Shown in pieces: positions 17,191 to 25,907 of a stretch of 64,000 nucleotides of DNA. The stretch lies in NCBI GenBank assembly GCA_003245575.1, contig QKCR01000041.1:1-64000 (forward strand), written 5' to 3'. This DNA is from Alphaproteobacteria bacterium. Its GTDB lineage: Bacteria > Pseudomonadota > Alphaproteobacteria > Micavibrionales > Micavibrionaceae. The translations under genes were made by a program, and so were the position numbers. The notes below the pieces were generated by a model that saw only the letters and a program-made list of their open reading frames with translations, made no database searches and was not told where the DNA came from. The stretch's first letter is position 1, and every line of letters begins with the position of its first letter.

Positions 17191-19485
17191 ATGTTATTTC
17201 ATGAAGTGAAAGATTCTGTAGACAGAAGCGAGAAACCTGTTCGCGTTTGGGACCATTTGATTGGAGCCAATACGGAGGAAGCCAGAAATCGTCGCCTGAA
17301 CGAATGGGATAGCGCAGCCCAACTTCAACAATACAGAGCGGCCTTTGTTCAGGAATTAAAAGCTCTTTCGGAAAGCGGTACACCTTTCACAGAGGAAGAC
17401 ATTCTCGAAAAACTGAACATGACACAAAACATGTTCTCTCTCGAAGAGGATCAGCTTCAACGTTATATCCAACAACGCCAGAGCGAAGTTAATCCGACTC
17501 TAGCAACAATAGAGAGCATTCGTAATATTCTGGCGACTAACGACTTTACAGATCAGGATAAAGCAGACTTCGATCAGGCTATTCGCGATAACGAAGAATC
17601 TATCCAAGCACCACTGAATGAAATCAAAATTGCCGAACGTCTGAAGAGAGCAACCCAAACTCTACTTAACCGCAGCTTAAGAGAAGCGGCCGAGCTGATT
17701 GTAACATTACCGGAAGACCGCCGATTAAAACCTGCCATTCTGGACGAAGAAACCAGAAGCAGCATCGAATCATTCGGCCTTGATCCAGACACCACAACCA
17801 TAGACACTGTTGAACTGACTGAGGCAGATAGATTCCCGCGTACCTCCCCGTCAAAGACCCCTTACGTTCCTCTGAGCGAGATTCGTCTGGCAGTCGAAGA
17901 CTTCTTGTCTTCGGAAGTAACCGCGCCTAAGGTAGCTGCAGCAGAAAAGACAGCCGCACAAGCTATTGAAAAAGCGATGGCCCCAACAGAAGCAAAACCA
18001 ACTGAGCCAACATCTGAAAAACCGGCACTGGCACCGGCAAGTCAACCTGCCCCGGTATTAAGCACGCTTAACAAGATCGAACGTGACCTTGAAATAGAAG
18101 CAGCCCATGACTTGGCCAAAAACTTCAAGACATATAAAGACAATCCGGATTTGGAAGCACTGATCCTTCTGCATTTCAAGCAACCCGTTACACGCACGGC
18201 ACGCATAATTAACGAACGCTTGGGACAAGGCCTGAAAGACGAGCAAACATTAGAATTGATCGAGCACAGACGGGCGCTCATGGCGTTTGCAAAACAATTC
18301 GACGAATTAAAAACCGCGCGTGATTTGGCAGAAAACTTTGAGAACCACAAAAACAACCCAGACCTGAACAAACTCGCGGAACAACATTTCAAGCAACCGA
18401 TCGCTCGCGCAACACAAGCCGTTAAACTCCGTCTGGAACAAGGCCTTAAAGACGAGCAAACATTAGAATTGATCGAACATAAACATGCTTTGATCGCTTA
18501 TGCTAAAAAGTTTGATAACCACCACACGGCGGAGAACAATCTCAGACAGGTTAAAGAAGCGTTTGGTTTGAAGGGGGATCAATATGTGTTGGCCGCGCAG
18601 GACGACTACGCCCCCCCGTTGGAGGATGAAAGTCTGGATGATTCAGAACACGATAGATTTGCTCCTGAGGAGTTAAAGGATCGCGCAAAAACATTGTGGG
18701 ACTTTGCTCATACTGATGAAGTATCAACTCTGAAAGCATATTTATTCAGCTCAATGGTAGATGATTTGAATGAAGCTCGAGACGTAGCAAATGTGCGTCG
18801 GGAAAAAGGCGAAGATGTCTCGCATATCGAAAAATTCATCTTGCATGCTCAAATCAGTGCAAAAATCGCAAAAGACAGAATAAAAGAATGGGATATAGCC
18901 AACCCTGAAACAGAACCTCAACCTCAACAGAGTAACGGACTTCTCGGGCGAATCGGCAAAAGCGTATCTTCCCTGACCTCCGCGTTCACACATGCCGTTA
19001 AGTCGGTCAGAGAATTTGTAACACCTAAACGCCTGGCTTTTGGCGTTTTGGGAGCGGGTGCAATCGCCGCAGCCATTTGGGGAACAACACCAAACACACC
19101 TGATGTAAAAACGGATTTTACGGCAGCGACAACTCCGACAGTAACCGCCCCAACAGCATCGACAGCACAAAAAATCACCCCTGTCGCAATAACTCTACCT
19201 GCCGCACAATCAACACCAGCAGTGTCAGATGCGCCGAAACAAGTGATGCATGGTGATTTTACCTTAGCTGAGGTCAAATCTATGTTTGGAGAGCCTCTGG
19301 AAACACCGGAAGCCGCAAAACCAGCCCACAAAAAAGCTCCATCCGCACGATCCCAATTCGCTCAAGCGTCTGTTGCCGCAGAGCCAACAGGAATCTCCAA
19401 TGTGGACAGAACAAAGGCATGTAACTTTGTATATCCGAATGGGGGCGAAGGGCTGCAAAGCTGCTTAAATATTGCACTGAATTAA
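17191..19485 (+). CDS. Unknown 764-residue protein with tandem 71-residue repeats and late membrane segment
   Basis: No family recognised. AGAGGG lies before the ATG. Residues 1-250 are helical and acidic. Residues 305-445 hold two tandem copies of a 71-residue unit: each copy has a DLA-NF start, HFKQP in the middle and the identical block LKDEQTLELIEH. The underlying DNA keeps a 29-base identical stretch at 18235-18263 and 18448-18476. After more helical sequence, a single hydrophobic segment near 616-634 (FGVLGAGAIAAAIWG), preceded by basic residues, suggests a large cytoplasmic N-terminal part and a roughly 125-residue Thr/Pro/Ala-rich C-terminal part outside the membrane, ending in CNFVYPNGGEGLQSC. 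A weak promoter pair TTGCAA/CATGAT lies near 17044-17080. Possibly a scaffold for the hydrolase proteins encoded next. Confidence 0.82.
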   Translation: MLFHEVKDSVDRSEKPVRVWDHLIGANTEEARNRRLNEWDSAAQLQQYRAAFVQELKALSESGTPFTEEDILEKLNMTQNMFSLEEDQLQRYIQQRQSEVNPTLATIESIRNILATNDFTDQDKADFDQAIRDNEESIQAPLNEIKIAERLKRATQTLLNRSLREAAELIVTLPEDRRLKPAILDEETRSSIESFGLDPDTTTIDTVELTEADRFPRTSPSKTPYVPLSEIRLAVEDFLSSEVTAPKVAAAEKTAAQAIEKAMAPTEAKPTEPTSEKPALAPASQPAPVLSTLNKIERDLEIEAAHDLAKNFKTYKDNPDLEALILLHFKQPVTRTARIINERLGQGLKDEQTLELIEHRRALMAFAKQFDELKTARDLAENFENHKNNPDLNKLAEQHFKQPIARATQAVKLRLEQGLKDEQTLELIEHKHALIAYAKKFDNHHTAENNLRQVKEAFGLKGDQYVLAAQDDYAPPLEDESLDDSEHDRFAPEELKDRAKTLWDFAHTDEVSTLKAYLFSSMVDDLNEARDVANVRREKGEDVSHIEKFILHAQISAKIAKDRIKEWDIANPETEPQPQQSNGLLGRIGKSVSSLTSAFTHAVKSVREFVTPKRLAFGVLGAGAIAAAIWGTTPNTPDVKTDFTAATTPTVTAPTASTAQKITPVAITLPAAQSTPAVSDAPKQVMHGDFTLAEVKSMFGEPLETPEAAKPAHKKAPSARSQFAQASVAAEPTGISNVDRTKACNFVYPNGGEGLQSCLNIALN
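18109..18534 (+). repeat. Tandem repeat of a 213-base coding unit
   Basis: Two consecutive 213-base units encode the 71-residue repeat in the 764-residue protein. The strongest identity is the 29-base block beginning at 18235 and again at 18448, exactly 213 bases apart; flanking codons have diverged. Confidence 0.85.
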
Positions 19486-19561
19486 TAATAGCTATAAAAG
19501 GCGTTATAAAAGTAAAAAGGGCCGATAGAGCCCGAACAAGGTATAATAGAGGACTGAGTTA

Positions 19562-21307
19562 ATGGAACGGACAACACCATCCGACCCCACATTTGCGCGC
19601 ACTTCCGATCGCGAAAAAGCAGTCATGTCCATAATATCGGACATAACAAATAATCCGTCATCTAATGCCCACAAAGAAATCATGCTTCTTCGCCTGCATG
19701 ACATGTTGAAAGCTGAAAGAAAATCCCTGTCAGCAGATCCAAATGCAGACCAAAGCTCAAAAAACGAAAATATAAGATTAAGCTTGATCGTCGCACGTCA
19801 TATCAAAACATTTCAAACCGAACGTCAGGAACGAGCGAAAAAGTCTTCACAGGCCAATCAAACCGAAAGAACAACTTCTAGTCAAGAACGAGACATAAAT
19901 ACGCCTAAAAACAACGCTCCAAATAAAAAACAGTTTTCTGAAAACATCGGAAAATTTATTTCCCGAATTGTAAACAGCATAACATCCACTTACCAAGCTG
20001 GGAAAAAGCAGGTTGAGGCAGCACATACGCATGTACAACCCTATCTGGAAAATAATGCCAAAGGCGCAAAAAAATTATATATAAAATTTCGAAATAGAGC
20101 GCAGGATAGTCTTGCAGATCACATAGACGCAGCACGTAAAGGAGTCAAAAATGCGACATTCTATGCTCGGTATAAATACAAAGAAATTAAATCAGATGCA
20201 GCTTCCCTAATTGAGCGTTTAAATCGCACACAAAAGATACTGGCTGCAACAGTTATTCCGGCAGCCGCGGCAATTGTAATTGCACCAGCTATATTGATGT
20301 CATCAAACGATGTACCCTCCAATCGGATGACATCACCGATCGATGAATTCAATACACTTTCTAAACCTCTTCCAATCACTGTTAAAAAAGCTGAACAGAA
20401 AATTGCCGCGCAAACACCAATCCCTGAGCCTGTTAAAGATATTATTCAGCAAACACCAAAGCCTGATACCATAAAGGTTGAGAGACAAACTGTAGCTTCG
20501 TCAGAGCTTGCGCCCAAACCAAGAAAATTTGGAAGAGGACGTGTACATATTAATTACACAGCCCTTTTAAGAAATCCGGAATACCGCGACCTGCTTGTCC
20601 AAGCGGCTCATAAAATGATTCATGAATATAGCGCAGAAGAGGTCTATCAAGGGATCATCATGACCGAATCCGGAGGAAAACAGTTTGACAGCACAGGAAA
20701 ACCATTAAGATCCAGAGCAAACGCCATTGGAAAGGCACAAATGCTCCCATCCACCGCCGAAACCATTGCAAATGACTGTACGGGAAAACCGGTTATTTGG
20801 AACAAGTTCTACTACAACGAACAGTATAACTATGACTTGGGCTATTGTTATTTCAAAGCCATGCGCGAAACCTATGGCAACAACATTCTGGCTGGTTTGG
20901 CCTATAACGGTGGGCCTGGTGGGCTGGAATGGAGAATGCGCAGGAACGGTTATAGCCCAACTAACGATCCGCATAAAACAGTTGAGTTCATGGGCAATAT
21001 CCGCAACATGGAGAACAGAGAATACATCGCCCAAACCATGGTTAAATTGGGTTTGATTGATCTTAGCAAACTTGGGCCAGATGTTCTGACGGAAAGAGTC
21101 ACAACATATAGTGACACTACTCAATACAAATATACTGTAAAAAAACCGGTTAGAGGGAACAGCATTACAGATAATGATCGCCCATCAAGGGCAGAGAGCC
21201 AGATATCGGGGCAGTTTAGAGCCTCACAAAGAGCATCATTAACAGAAACACCTAGTAGAGCCAGCAGAGCAAGCTCAAACACTGCACCTAGTGTACATAT
21301 CAACTAA
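19562..21307 (+). CDS. Membrane-anchored protein with C-terminal lytic transglycosylase domain
   Basis: The 581-residue protein starts after GAGGACTGAGTTA. Its N-terminal module (about 1-85, core LKAERKSLSADPNADQ and ENIRLSLIVARHIK) is shared with the next gene's product. A basic helical spacer leads to a membrane segment at about 224-245 (AATVIPAAAAIVIAPAILMS). After a Pro/Lys-rich linker comes an SLT-like domain: IIMTESGGKQFD with candidate catalytic Glu369, AIGKAQMLPSTAETIA, and LAGLAYNGGPGGLEWRM. The predicted topology puts the hydrolase in the periplasm. A Ser/Arg/Thr-rich tail follows. It would cut glycan strands; only the hydrolase domain resembles known proteins. Part of the six-gene run. 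Confidence 0.85.
   Translation: MERTTPSDPTFARTSDREKAVMSIISDITNNPSSNAHKEIMLLRLHDMLKAERKSLSADPNADQSSKNENIRLSLIVARHIKTFQTERQERAKKSSQANQTERTTSSQERDINTPKNNAPNKKQFSENIGKFISRIVNSITSTYQAGKKQVEAAHTHVQPYLENNAKGAKKLYIKFRNRAQDSLADHIDAARKGVKNATFYARYKYKEIKSDAASLIERLNRTQKILAATVIPAAAAIVIAPAILMSSNDVPSNRMTSPIDEFNTLSKPLPITVKKAEQKIAAQTPIPEPVKDIIQQTPKPDTIKVERQTVASSELAPKPRKFGRGRVHINYTALLRNPEYRDLLVQAAHKMIHEYSAEEVYQGIIMTESGGKQFDSTGKPLRSRANAIGKAQMLPSTAETIANDCTGKPVIWNKFYYNEQYNYDLGYCYFKAMRETYGNNILAGLAYNGGPGGLEWRMRRNGYSPTNDPHKTVEFMGNIRNMENREYIAQTMVKLGLIDLSKLGPDVLTERVTTYSDTTQYKYTVKKPVRGNSITDNDRPSRAESQISGQFRASQRASLTETPSRASRASSNTAPSVHIN
19704..19798 (+). repeat. Near-identical coding segment shared with 21549-21643 (copy 1)
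   Basis: This stretch and its partner encode the shared N-terminal module core of the two hydrolase proteins. Even most synonymous positions are the same (for example the run aaaatccctgtcagca and atataagattaagctt), which suggests recent duplication or gene conversion confined to this module. Confidence 0.8.
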
Positions 21308-21406
21308 CTTAAAGAGAATAGTAGTCAAAAACACACAGCTAAAATAGAGATAATTAGAAAGAGTTTCAAAGAGCTCTCCAAACGGTAATAATAACAAGGG
21401 TAAAAA

Positions 21407-23056
21407 ATGGAACGGAAGGAAATATCCGAAACCAATAAAGTACACGCCAGCAACCGCGAACTTGCAACTATTAACTACATAAAAAATATAGTCTTGTCGC
21501 AAGTTTCTGCGAGCGTAAAAGAGGCAAAGCTCATTCATTTGCATGAAATATTGAAAGCAGAAAGAAAATCCCTGTCAGCAAATCCAAATGCAGATCAAAG
21601 ATCAAAAGACGAGAATATAAGATTAAGCTTAATCGTCGCTCGCAATATAAAAGCGTTACAAATCCTGCGCCAAGAAAAATCTGCAAGATTTAAAAATTCC
21701 AATCCCGCCCCGGAACAAGAAGCAAAAGAAACTGCGCAAAAATTTACCCAAGACTCCGAAGATAGTCCCAAACAAGAAAAGACAAAAGCTCGCGGCTCAC
21801 GAAAGCAATATATAACGACAATGTTATCTTCAACTTCAAAGAAAATAGATAACCTAACAGACGTCGTACGCCTCAGTCTTGAAGACAAAAAAAGAAACAT
21901 GACAGCACGATATAACCGCGCTGTTTCAGATACTATATTGTTTATAAACAACTACACGCGCATCTGCACCGCACTAATAAAGCGAGTTGTCCCGGCCGCT
22001 ACTGCAATCATCATTGCACCCGCAATTCTTGTTTCCGGGCAAAACAATTCAAACGTGGAACCTCGTTTTTCTACAAATTTTAATGCGGCCTCCAGAGGAA
22101 ACATTTCGGATCAAAAACCCGAACCTACAAATAATCACGCCAATACCATCTCGAATAATGTAGAACCAAGATCAGCATCTCCCAAGCCACTGGCTTTTAT
22201 CCCTCAGCCCAAAGCCCAAGTTCTGGATCGCTCACAATACCCTGTAAAGGTACACATACCGTCTTTACAGCCCCCGAGGGATGTTGAGGGAATCGTTAAC
22301 ACAGCGATTGCCGAATGGGTGAAATCAGCAGACCATAAAACTTACGGCTTTTATGCTGATGGGATTCGCCAGAGGAACAGAGTAAGTTGCTCTAGTTTTA
22401 TCAGAAACGTCATCGGGAACGTCAATAGACATGCTAGCGAAGTCGGGATGAGCCTCCCGACACGCCATCTGCCCTATAACTCTGCGGCTTTAGTTGCCTA
22501 TGTGTCAGAAGCAAATAAACAAGCCCCCAGAAAACTTTCCTCCGGAAAAGAGCTTCTAAAACTCAGACCAGGGGATATAGTTGGCGTAGATTCTGGCGTA
22601 AATAAACACAAATATGACAAGGGAATTGATCATATTTTGATTATTTACAGGGACACGCAATCCCAAAAACTTATGATTGCCGAGAGCACTTCTCGCCGCG
22701 ATAAAAAAGATGGAAAAACAGGAGTTCAATCCTTATCCGTTGAAGATTATATGGTCCTGCTTGAGAAGCGCCGTCATTGGAAATTTTATGTAACTCACAT
22801 GACAGCCCTGCTCCAAGAAACGCCGGATGCCATAATAGTGCCAGACAAGAAACAAACACGCACATCGCGTTCCAAAACGGCACCATCCCAAGCTGCAGTT
22901 ACGGAAGAGCCGCTCATACAAAAGTTCAGAACAGCCAACACTCCTGATTCTGCAGTCCTATCCTTGGCACAAGGAACTAATGAAAGACGCGTGGCAGCGA
23001 TTCTTGAAGGTAGAGGCGAGCAATTCGAGCAGGCCGTACCGCCTCCCCGAATGTAG
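21407..23056 (+). CDS. Membrane-anchored protein with C-terminal NlpC/P60-like domain
   Basis: This 549-residue paralogue of the preceding gene product has the same N-terminal module (LKAERKSLSANPNADQ, ENIRLSLIVARNIK) and a membrane segment at about 190-212 (VVPAATAIIIAPAILVSG), but a different C-terminal enzyme-like domain. That domain has RVSCSSFIRNVIGNV with candidate nucleophile Cys328, LRPGDIVGVDSG, and GIDHILIIYRD with candidate His409, followed by MIAEST; this is the order seen in NlpC/P60 cysteine peptidases that cleave peptidoglycan stem peptides. The assignment is by motif order only. A tail of about 90 residues follows the domain. AAGGG precedes the ATG. Last gene of the run; lepA follows after 88 bases. 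Confidence 0.8.
   Translation: MERKEISETNKVHASNRELATINYIKNIVLSQVSASVKEAKLIHLHEILKAERKSLSANPNADQRSKDENIRLSLIVARNIKALQILRQEKSARFKNSNPAPEQEAKETAQKFTQDSEDSPKQEKTKARGSRKQYITTMLSSTSKKIDNLTDVVRLSLEDKKRNMTARYNRAVSDTILFINNYTRICTALIKRVVPAATAIIIAPAILVSGQNNSNVEPRFSTNFNAASRGNISDQKPEPTNNHANTISNNVEPRSASPKPLAFIPQPKAQVLDRSQYPVKVHIPSLQPPRDVEGIVNTAIAEWVKSADHKTYGFYADGIRQRNRVSCSSFIRNVIGNVNRHASEVGMSLPTRHLPYNSAALVAYVSEANKQAPRKLSSGKELLKLRPGDIVGVDSGVNKHKYDKGIDHILIIYRDTQSQKLMIAESTSRRDKKDGKTGVQSLSVEDYMVLLEKRRHWKFYVTHMTALLQETPDAIIVPDKKQTRTSRSKTAPSQAAVTEEPLIQKFRTANTPDSAVLSLAQGTNERRVAAILEGRGEQFEQAVPPPRM
21549..21643 (+). repeat. Near-identical coding segment shared with 19704-19798 (copy 2)
   Basis: Second copy of the module core described for 19704-19798. 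Sequence outside this block in the two genes has diverged strongly at both DNA and protein level. Confidence 0.8.
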
Positions 23057-23127
23057 CCTGTCTATGGCAAAATTCAGTCTTTAATCCGATGGGGCATCAC
23101 ATAAAACCATTGAAAAAAGGACAAAAA

Positions 23128-23143
23128 CCCCCTATTGAAGGGG
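23128..23143 (+). promoter_or_regulatory. Small hairpin that masks the lepA ribosome-binding site
   Basis: CCCC (23128-23131) can pair with the GGGG of the ribosome-binding site (23140-23143), one base before the lepA ATG, with an 8-base loop. The stem is short, so any effect on translation is inference. Confidence 0.4.
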
Positions 23144-23144
23144 C

Positions 23145-24959
23145 ATGACAACAACGCCATTAGACAAAATCCGCAACTTTGCGATTATTGCCCACATCGA
23201 CCACGGGAAATCCACCTTGGCCGACCGCCTCATTCAATCTTGCGGCGGCCTTACCGACCGTGAAATGAAACAACAAGTGCTTGATAACATGGAGATCGAA
23301 CGCGAACGCGGCATCACCATCAAAGCACAAACGGTCCGCCTGAATTACAAAGGGGCAGATGGCGAAACATACCAATACAACCTCATGGACACACCAGGCC
23401 ACGTGGACTTTACCTATGAAGTCTCGCGCTCTCTGGCCTCCTGTGAAGGCTCCCTGCTCGTTGTGGATGCCACTCAGGGCGTAGAGGCACAAACGCTTGC
23501 CAACGTCTATCAGGCAATTGACAACAATCACGAGATCATCCCCGTCATTAACAAGATCGACCTGCCCGCAGCAGATGTCGAACGCGTGAAAGAACAGATT
23601 GAAGATGTCATCGGGATTGACGCATCTGACGCTGTCTGCGTTTCAGGAAAAAGCGGAATCAACATCGACCAACTTTTAGAGGCCATCTACAAACGCTTGC
23701 CCGCACCTAAAGGCCAAACCGACACCCCAACCAAGGCGCTACTGGTTGACAGCTGGTACGATTCCTATCTGGGCGTGGTTATTCTGGTGCGCGTTATTGA
23801 CGGGTATTTGAGAAAAGGCATGAAAGTCCGCTTTATGGGCAGTAAAGCCACGCGCGAAATTGACCGTGTCGGTATCTTTACACCAAAACATGTGCTGGTT
23901 GACGAACTGGGCCCGGGAGAAATGGGCTTTATTACCGCAGCCATCAAGGAAATCTCCGAAACCAAAGTCGGGGATACCATCACAGAAGAAAGCTTTGCTG
24001 ATAAAGTGAAACCTCTCGCGGGCTTTAAACCTTCAGTCCCGATGGTGTTCTGCTCCCTATTCCCGATCGACAGTTCCGAATTCGAAAAACTCCGTGACTG
24101 CTTGGGCAAACTCGCTCTGAATGACGCATCTCTCCACTATGAACAAGAAAGCTCCCAAGCTTTGGGTATGGGATTCCGCTGCGGTTTCTTGGGCCTCCTC
24201 CACATGGAGATCATTCAAGAACGCCTCGATCGCGAATTTGATCTGGACCTGATTCCGACAGCGCCGAGTGTGGTCTATAAACTCGACCTCACCGACGGGT
24301 CAAAAATGGAAATTTATAACCCTGTCGATATGCCGGAAGTCCAACGCATCAAGGAAATTTACGAGCCTTGGATCAAAGCAACCATCCTCACCCCTGACGA
24401 ATATCTGGGCGGATTGTTGAAACTCTGCGAAGAACGTCGCGGTGAACAGATCAACCTGTCTTATGTCGGCTCTCGTGCAATGCTTGAATACCGCTTGCCG
24501 TTAAACGAAATCGTTTTCGATTTCTATGACCGTCTAAAATCCATTTCCAAAGGCTATGCAAGTTTTGATTATCATCTCGATGATTTCGTTGCAGGTGATC
24601 TGGTCAAAATGGACGTCATGGTCAACCAAGAAAGCGTTGACGCCCTTGCGATGATCGTTCACCGTTCCCAAGCAGAACGCCGCGGTCGCCAGCTTTGCGA
24701 ACGTCTGAAAGACCTGATCCCGCGCCAATTGTTTAAAATCGCCATTCAGGCCGCCATCGGCGGGAAAATCATTGCCCGCGAAGACGTATCAGCCATGCGC
24801 AAAGACGTAACTGCGAAATGTTACGGCGGTGACGTGTCACGGAAACGCAAACTCCTCGACAAACAAAAAGAGGGTAAGAAAAAGATGCGTCAATACGGGA
24901 ACGTTGAAATCCCTCAATCCGCCTTTATCGCCGCTCTCAAAATGGGCGATGAGAAATAG
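23145..24959 (+). CDS. lepA: Elongation factor 4 (LepA), ribosome back-translocating GTPase
   Basis: The 604-residue product matches LepA along its full length. The G domain has [15 protein letters not shown] (P loop), [20 protein letters not shown] and NKIDLP. Domains II and III follow, and the LepA-specific C-terminal domain ends [23 protein letters not shown]. It acts on ribosomes under stress or during assembly. AAGGGG precedes the ATG. It has the GC content of ordinary chromosomal genes, unlike its downstream neighbour. Confidence 0.98.
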   Translation: MTTTPLDKIRNFAIIAHIDHGKSTLADRLIQSCGGLTDREMKQQVLDNMEIERERGITIKAQTVRLNYKGADGETYQYNLMDTPGHVDFTYEVSRSLASCEGSLLVVDATQGVEAQTLANVYQAIDNNHEIIPVINKIDLPAADVERVKEQIEDVIGIDASDAVCVSGKSGINIDQLLEAIYKRLPAPKGQTDTPTKALLVDSWYDSYLGVVILVRVIDGYLRKGMKVRFMGSKATREIDRVGIFTPKHVLVDELGPGEMGFITAAIKEISETKVGDTITEESFADKVKPLAGFKPSVPMVFCSLFPIDSSEFEKLRDCLGKLALNDASLHYEQESSQALGMGFRCGFLGLLHMEIIQERLDREFDLDLIPTAPSVVYKLDLTDGSKMEIYNPVDMPEVQRIKEIYEPWIKATILTPDEYLGGLLKLCEERRGEQINLSYVGSRAMLEYRLPLNEIVFDFYDRLKSISKGYASFDYHLDDFVAGDLVKMDVMVNQESVDALAMIVHRSQAERRGRQLCERLKDLIPRQLFKIAIQAAIGGKIIAREDVSAMRKDVTAKCYGGDVSRKRKLLDKQKEGKKKMRQYGNVEIPQSAFIAALKMGDEK

Positions 24960-24974
24960 GACTATGATTCAAAA

Positions 24975-25868
24975 TTGACAGACACTAATTCGTATAGATA
25001 CAAAATTTCTGTTCCACTTTCAGAGCGGAACATATTTCAAGATTCTGGACTACAGGAAATAAAGAGTTTTGTTAAAAGAAACAACCTTTCATTTACAAAC
25101 TTTACCGAAGGAAGCAAATACATTTGCAAATTGACCATCTTAAAGAACAAACTAACTTTTACCTCAACTATACCATCCGGAGATGAACATAATAGTTTCT
25201 ATGATTGGGTCAAATGCTTTATATTTGCGGCAAATTTGGCTATCCCGGGCATTATAAATACGTATGAGAAAATCCCCCTGTACATCAATGGAAAAATAGT
25301 ATTTTTATACCCAGCCTACGAAAATGAACTTAGCGAATGCCTATATGAAGGAAATGCAAATGCCTCACAAAGGCTTTTATCATTGCTAGATATAAAGTGC
25401 GTATGGAACTGGATAATTAGACAACGAGGTGTATGTGATGGTAATGTTTCTGACACCAATGTTTCAAGGTCCGTCGTTGCATATACTAATTTATTCCCCA
25501 CAAGTAATGAGTATTTCTACCCAGGGTATTTTATATGGAGCATACTAGGGTTAGAAGCATTATATGCAAAAGGAAACGGAAACATTCTGAATCAAATAAA
25601 AGAAAAGCTTAATGTAGTACTACAACTTACAGATAAAGAGACCAAAATGGTTTCTAGCTTGTACGATATGCGTTCAAGGTTTTTTCACGGAGATTTTAAT
25701 CTAGCCAGCCAATTGTTCACAGAACATTGGAACAAGACATTAATAGACATTGAATATGAAACACTTGAAAAAATGAGATTCGGAATTAGGCTTTTTATTG
25801 CATCTCTACAATTTTGTGCAAAAAACAATCTAACTGAGCTTAACTTTCAATATCAACAAACTCCATAA
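24975..25868 (+). CDS. HEPN-domain (Apea-like) protein, AT-rich
   Basis: The frame begins with TTG at 24975, 15 bases after the lepA stop; no ATG or GTG is available near the N-terminus, and no strong ribosome-binding site is seen, so the start is uncertain. The 297-residue product resembles Apea-like HEPN proteins only in its C-terminal third: LYDMRSRFFHGDF gives the R-x4-H catalytic-type motif of HEPN nucleases, followed by a helix (LEKMRFGIRLFIASLQF). The N-terminal two thirds are unrecognised. Base composition is clearly AT-richer than lepA and the following genes, which suggests acquisition by transfer. Similar HEPN proteins occur in defence loci, but no partner gene is adjacent, so function is open. 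Confidence 0.7.
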   Translation: MTDTNSYRYKISVPLSERNIFQDSGLQEIKSFVKRNNLSFTNFTEGSKYICKLTILKNKLTFTSTIPSGDEHNSFYDWVKCFIFAANLAIPGIINTYEKIPLYINGKIVFLYPAYENELSECLYEGNANASQRLLSLLDIKCVWNWIIRQRGVCDGNVSDTNVSRSVVAYTNLFPTSNEYFYPGYFIWSILGLEALYAKGNGNILNQIKEKLNVVLQLTDKETKMVSSLYDMRSRFFHGDFNLASQLFTEHWNKTLIDIEYETLEKMRFGIRLFIASLQFCAKNNLTELNFQYQQTP

Positions 25869-25907
25869 AAAGTTGGATTTCCTTGATAAAGGACCTAATA
25901 TCATCCC

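Noticed and set aside
18109-18534. Tandem repeat considered as a CRISPR-like or mobile repeat
   Set aside because: The period is an exact multiple of three, the frame stays open and the repeat is a protein domain duplication.
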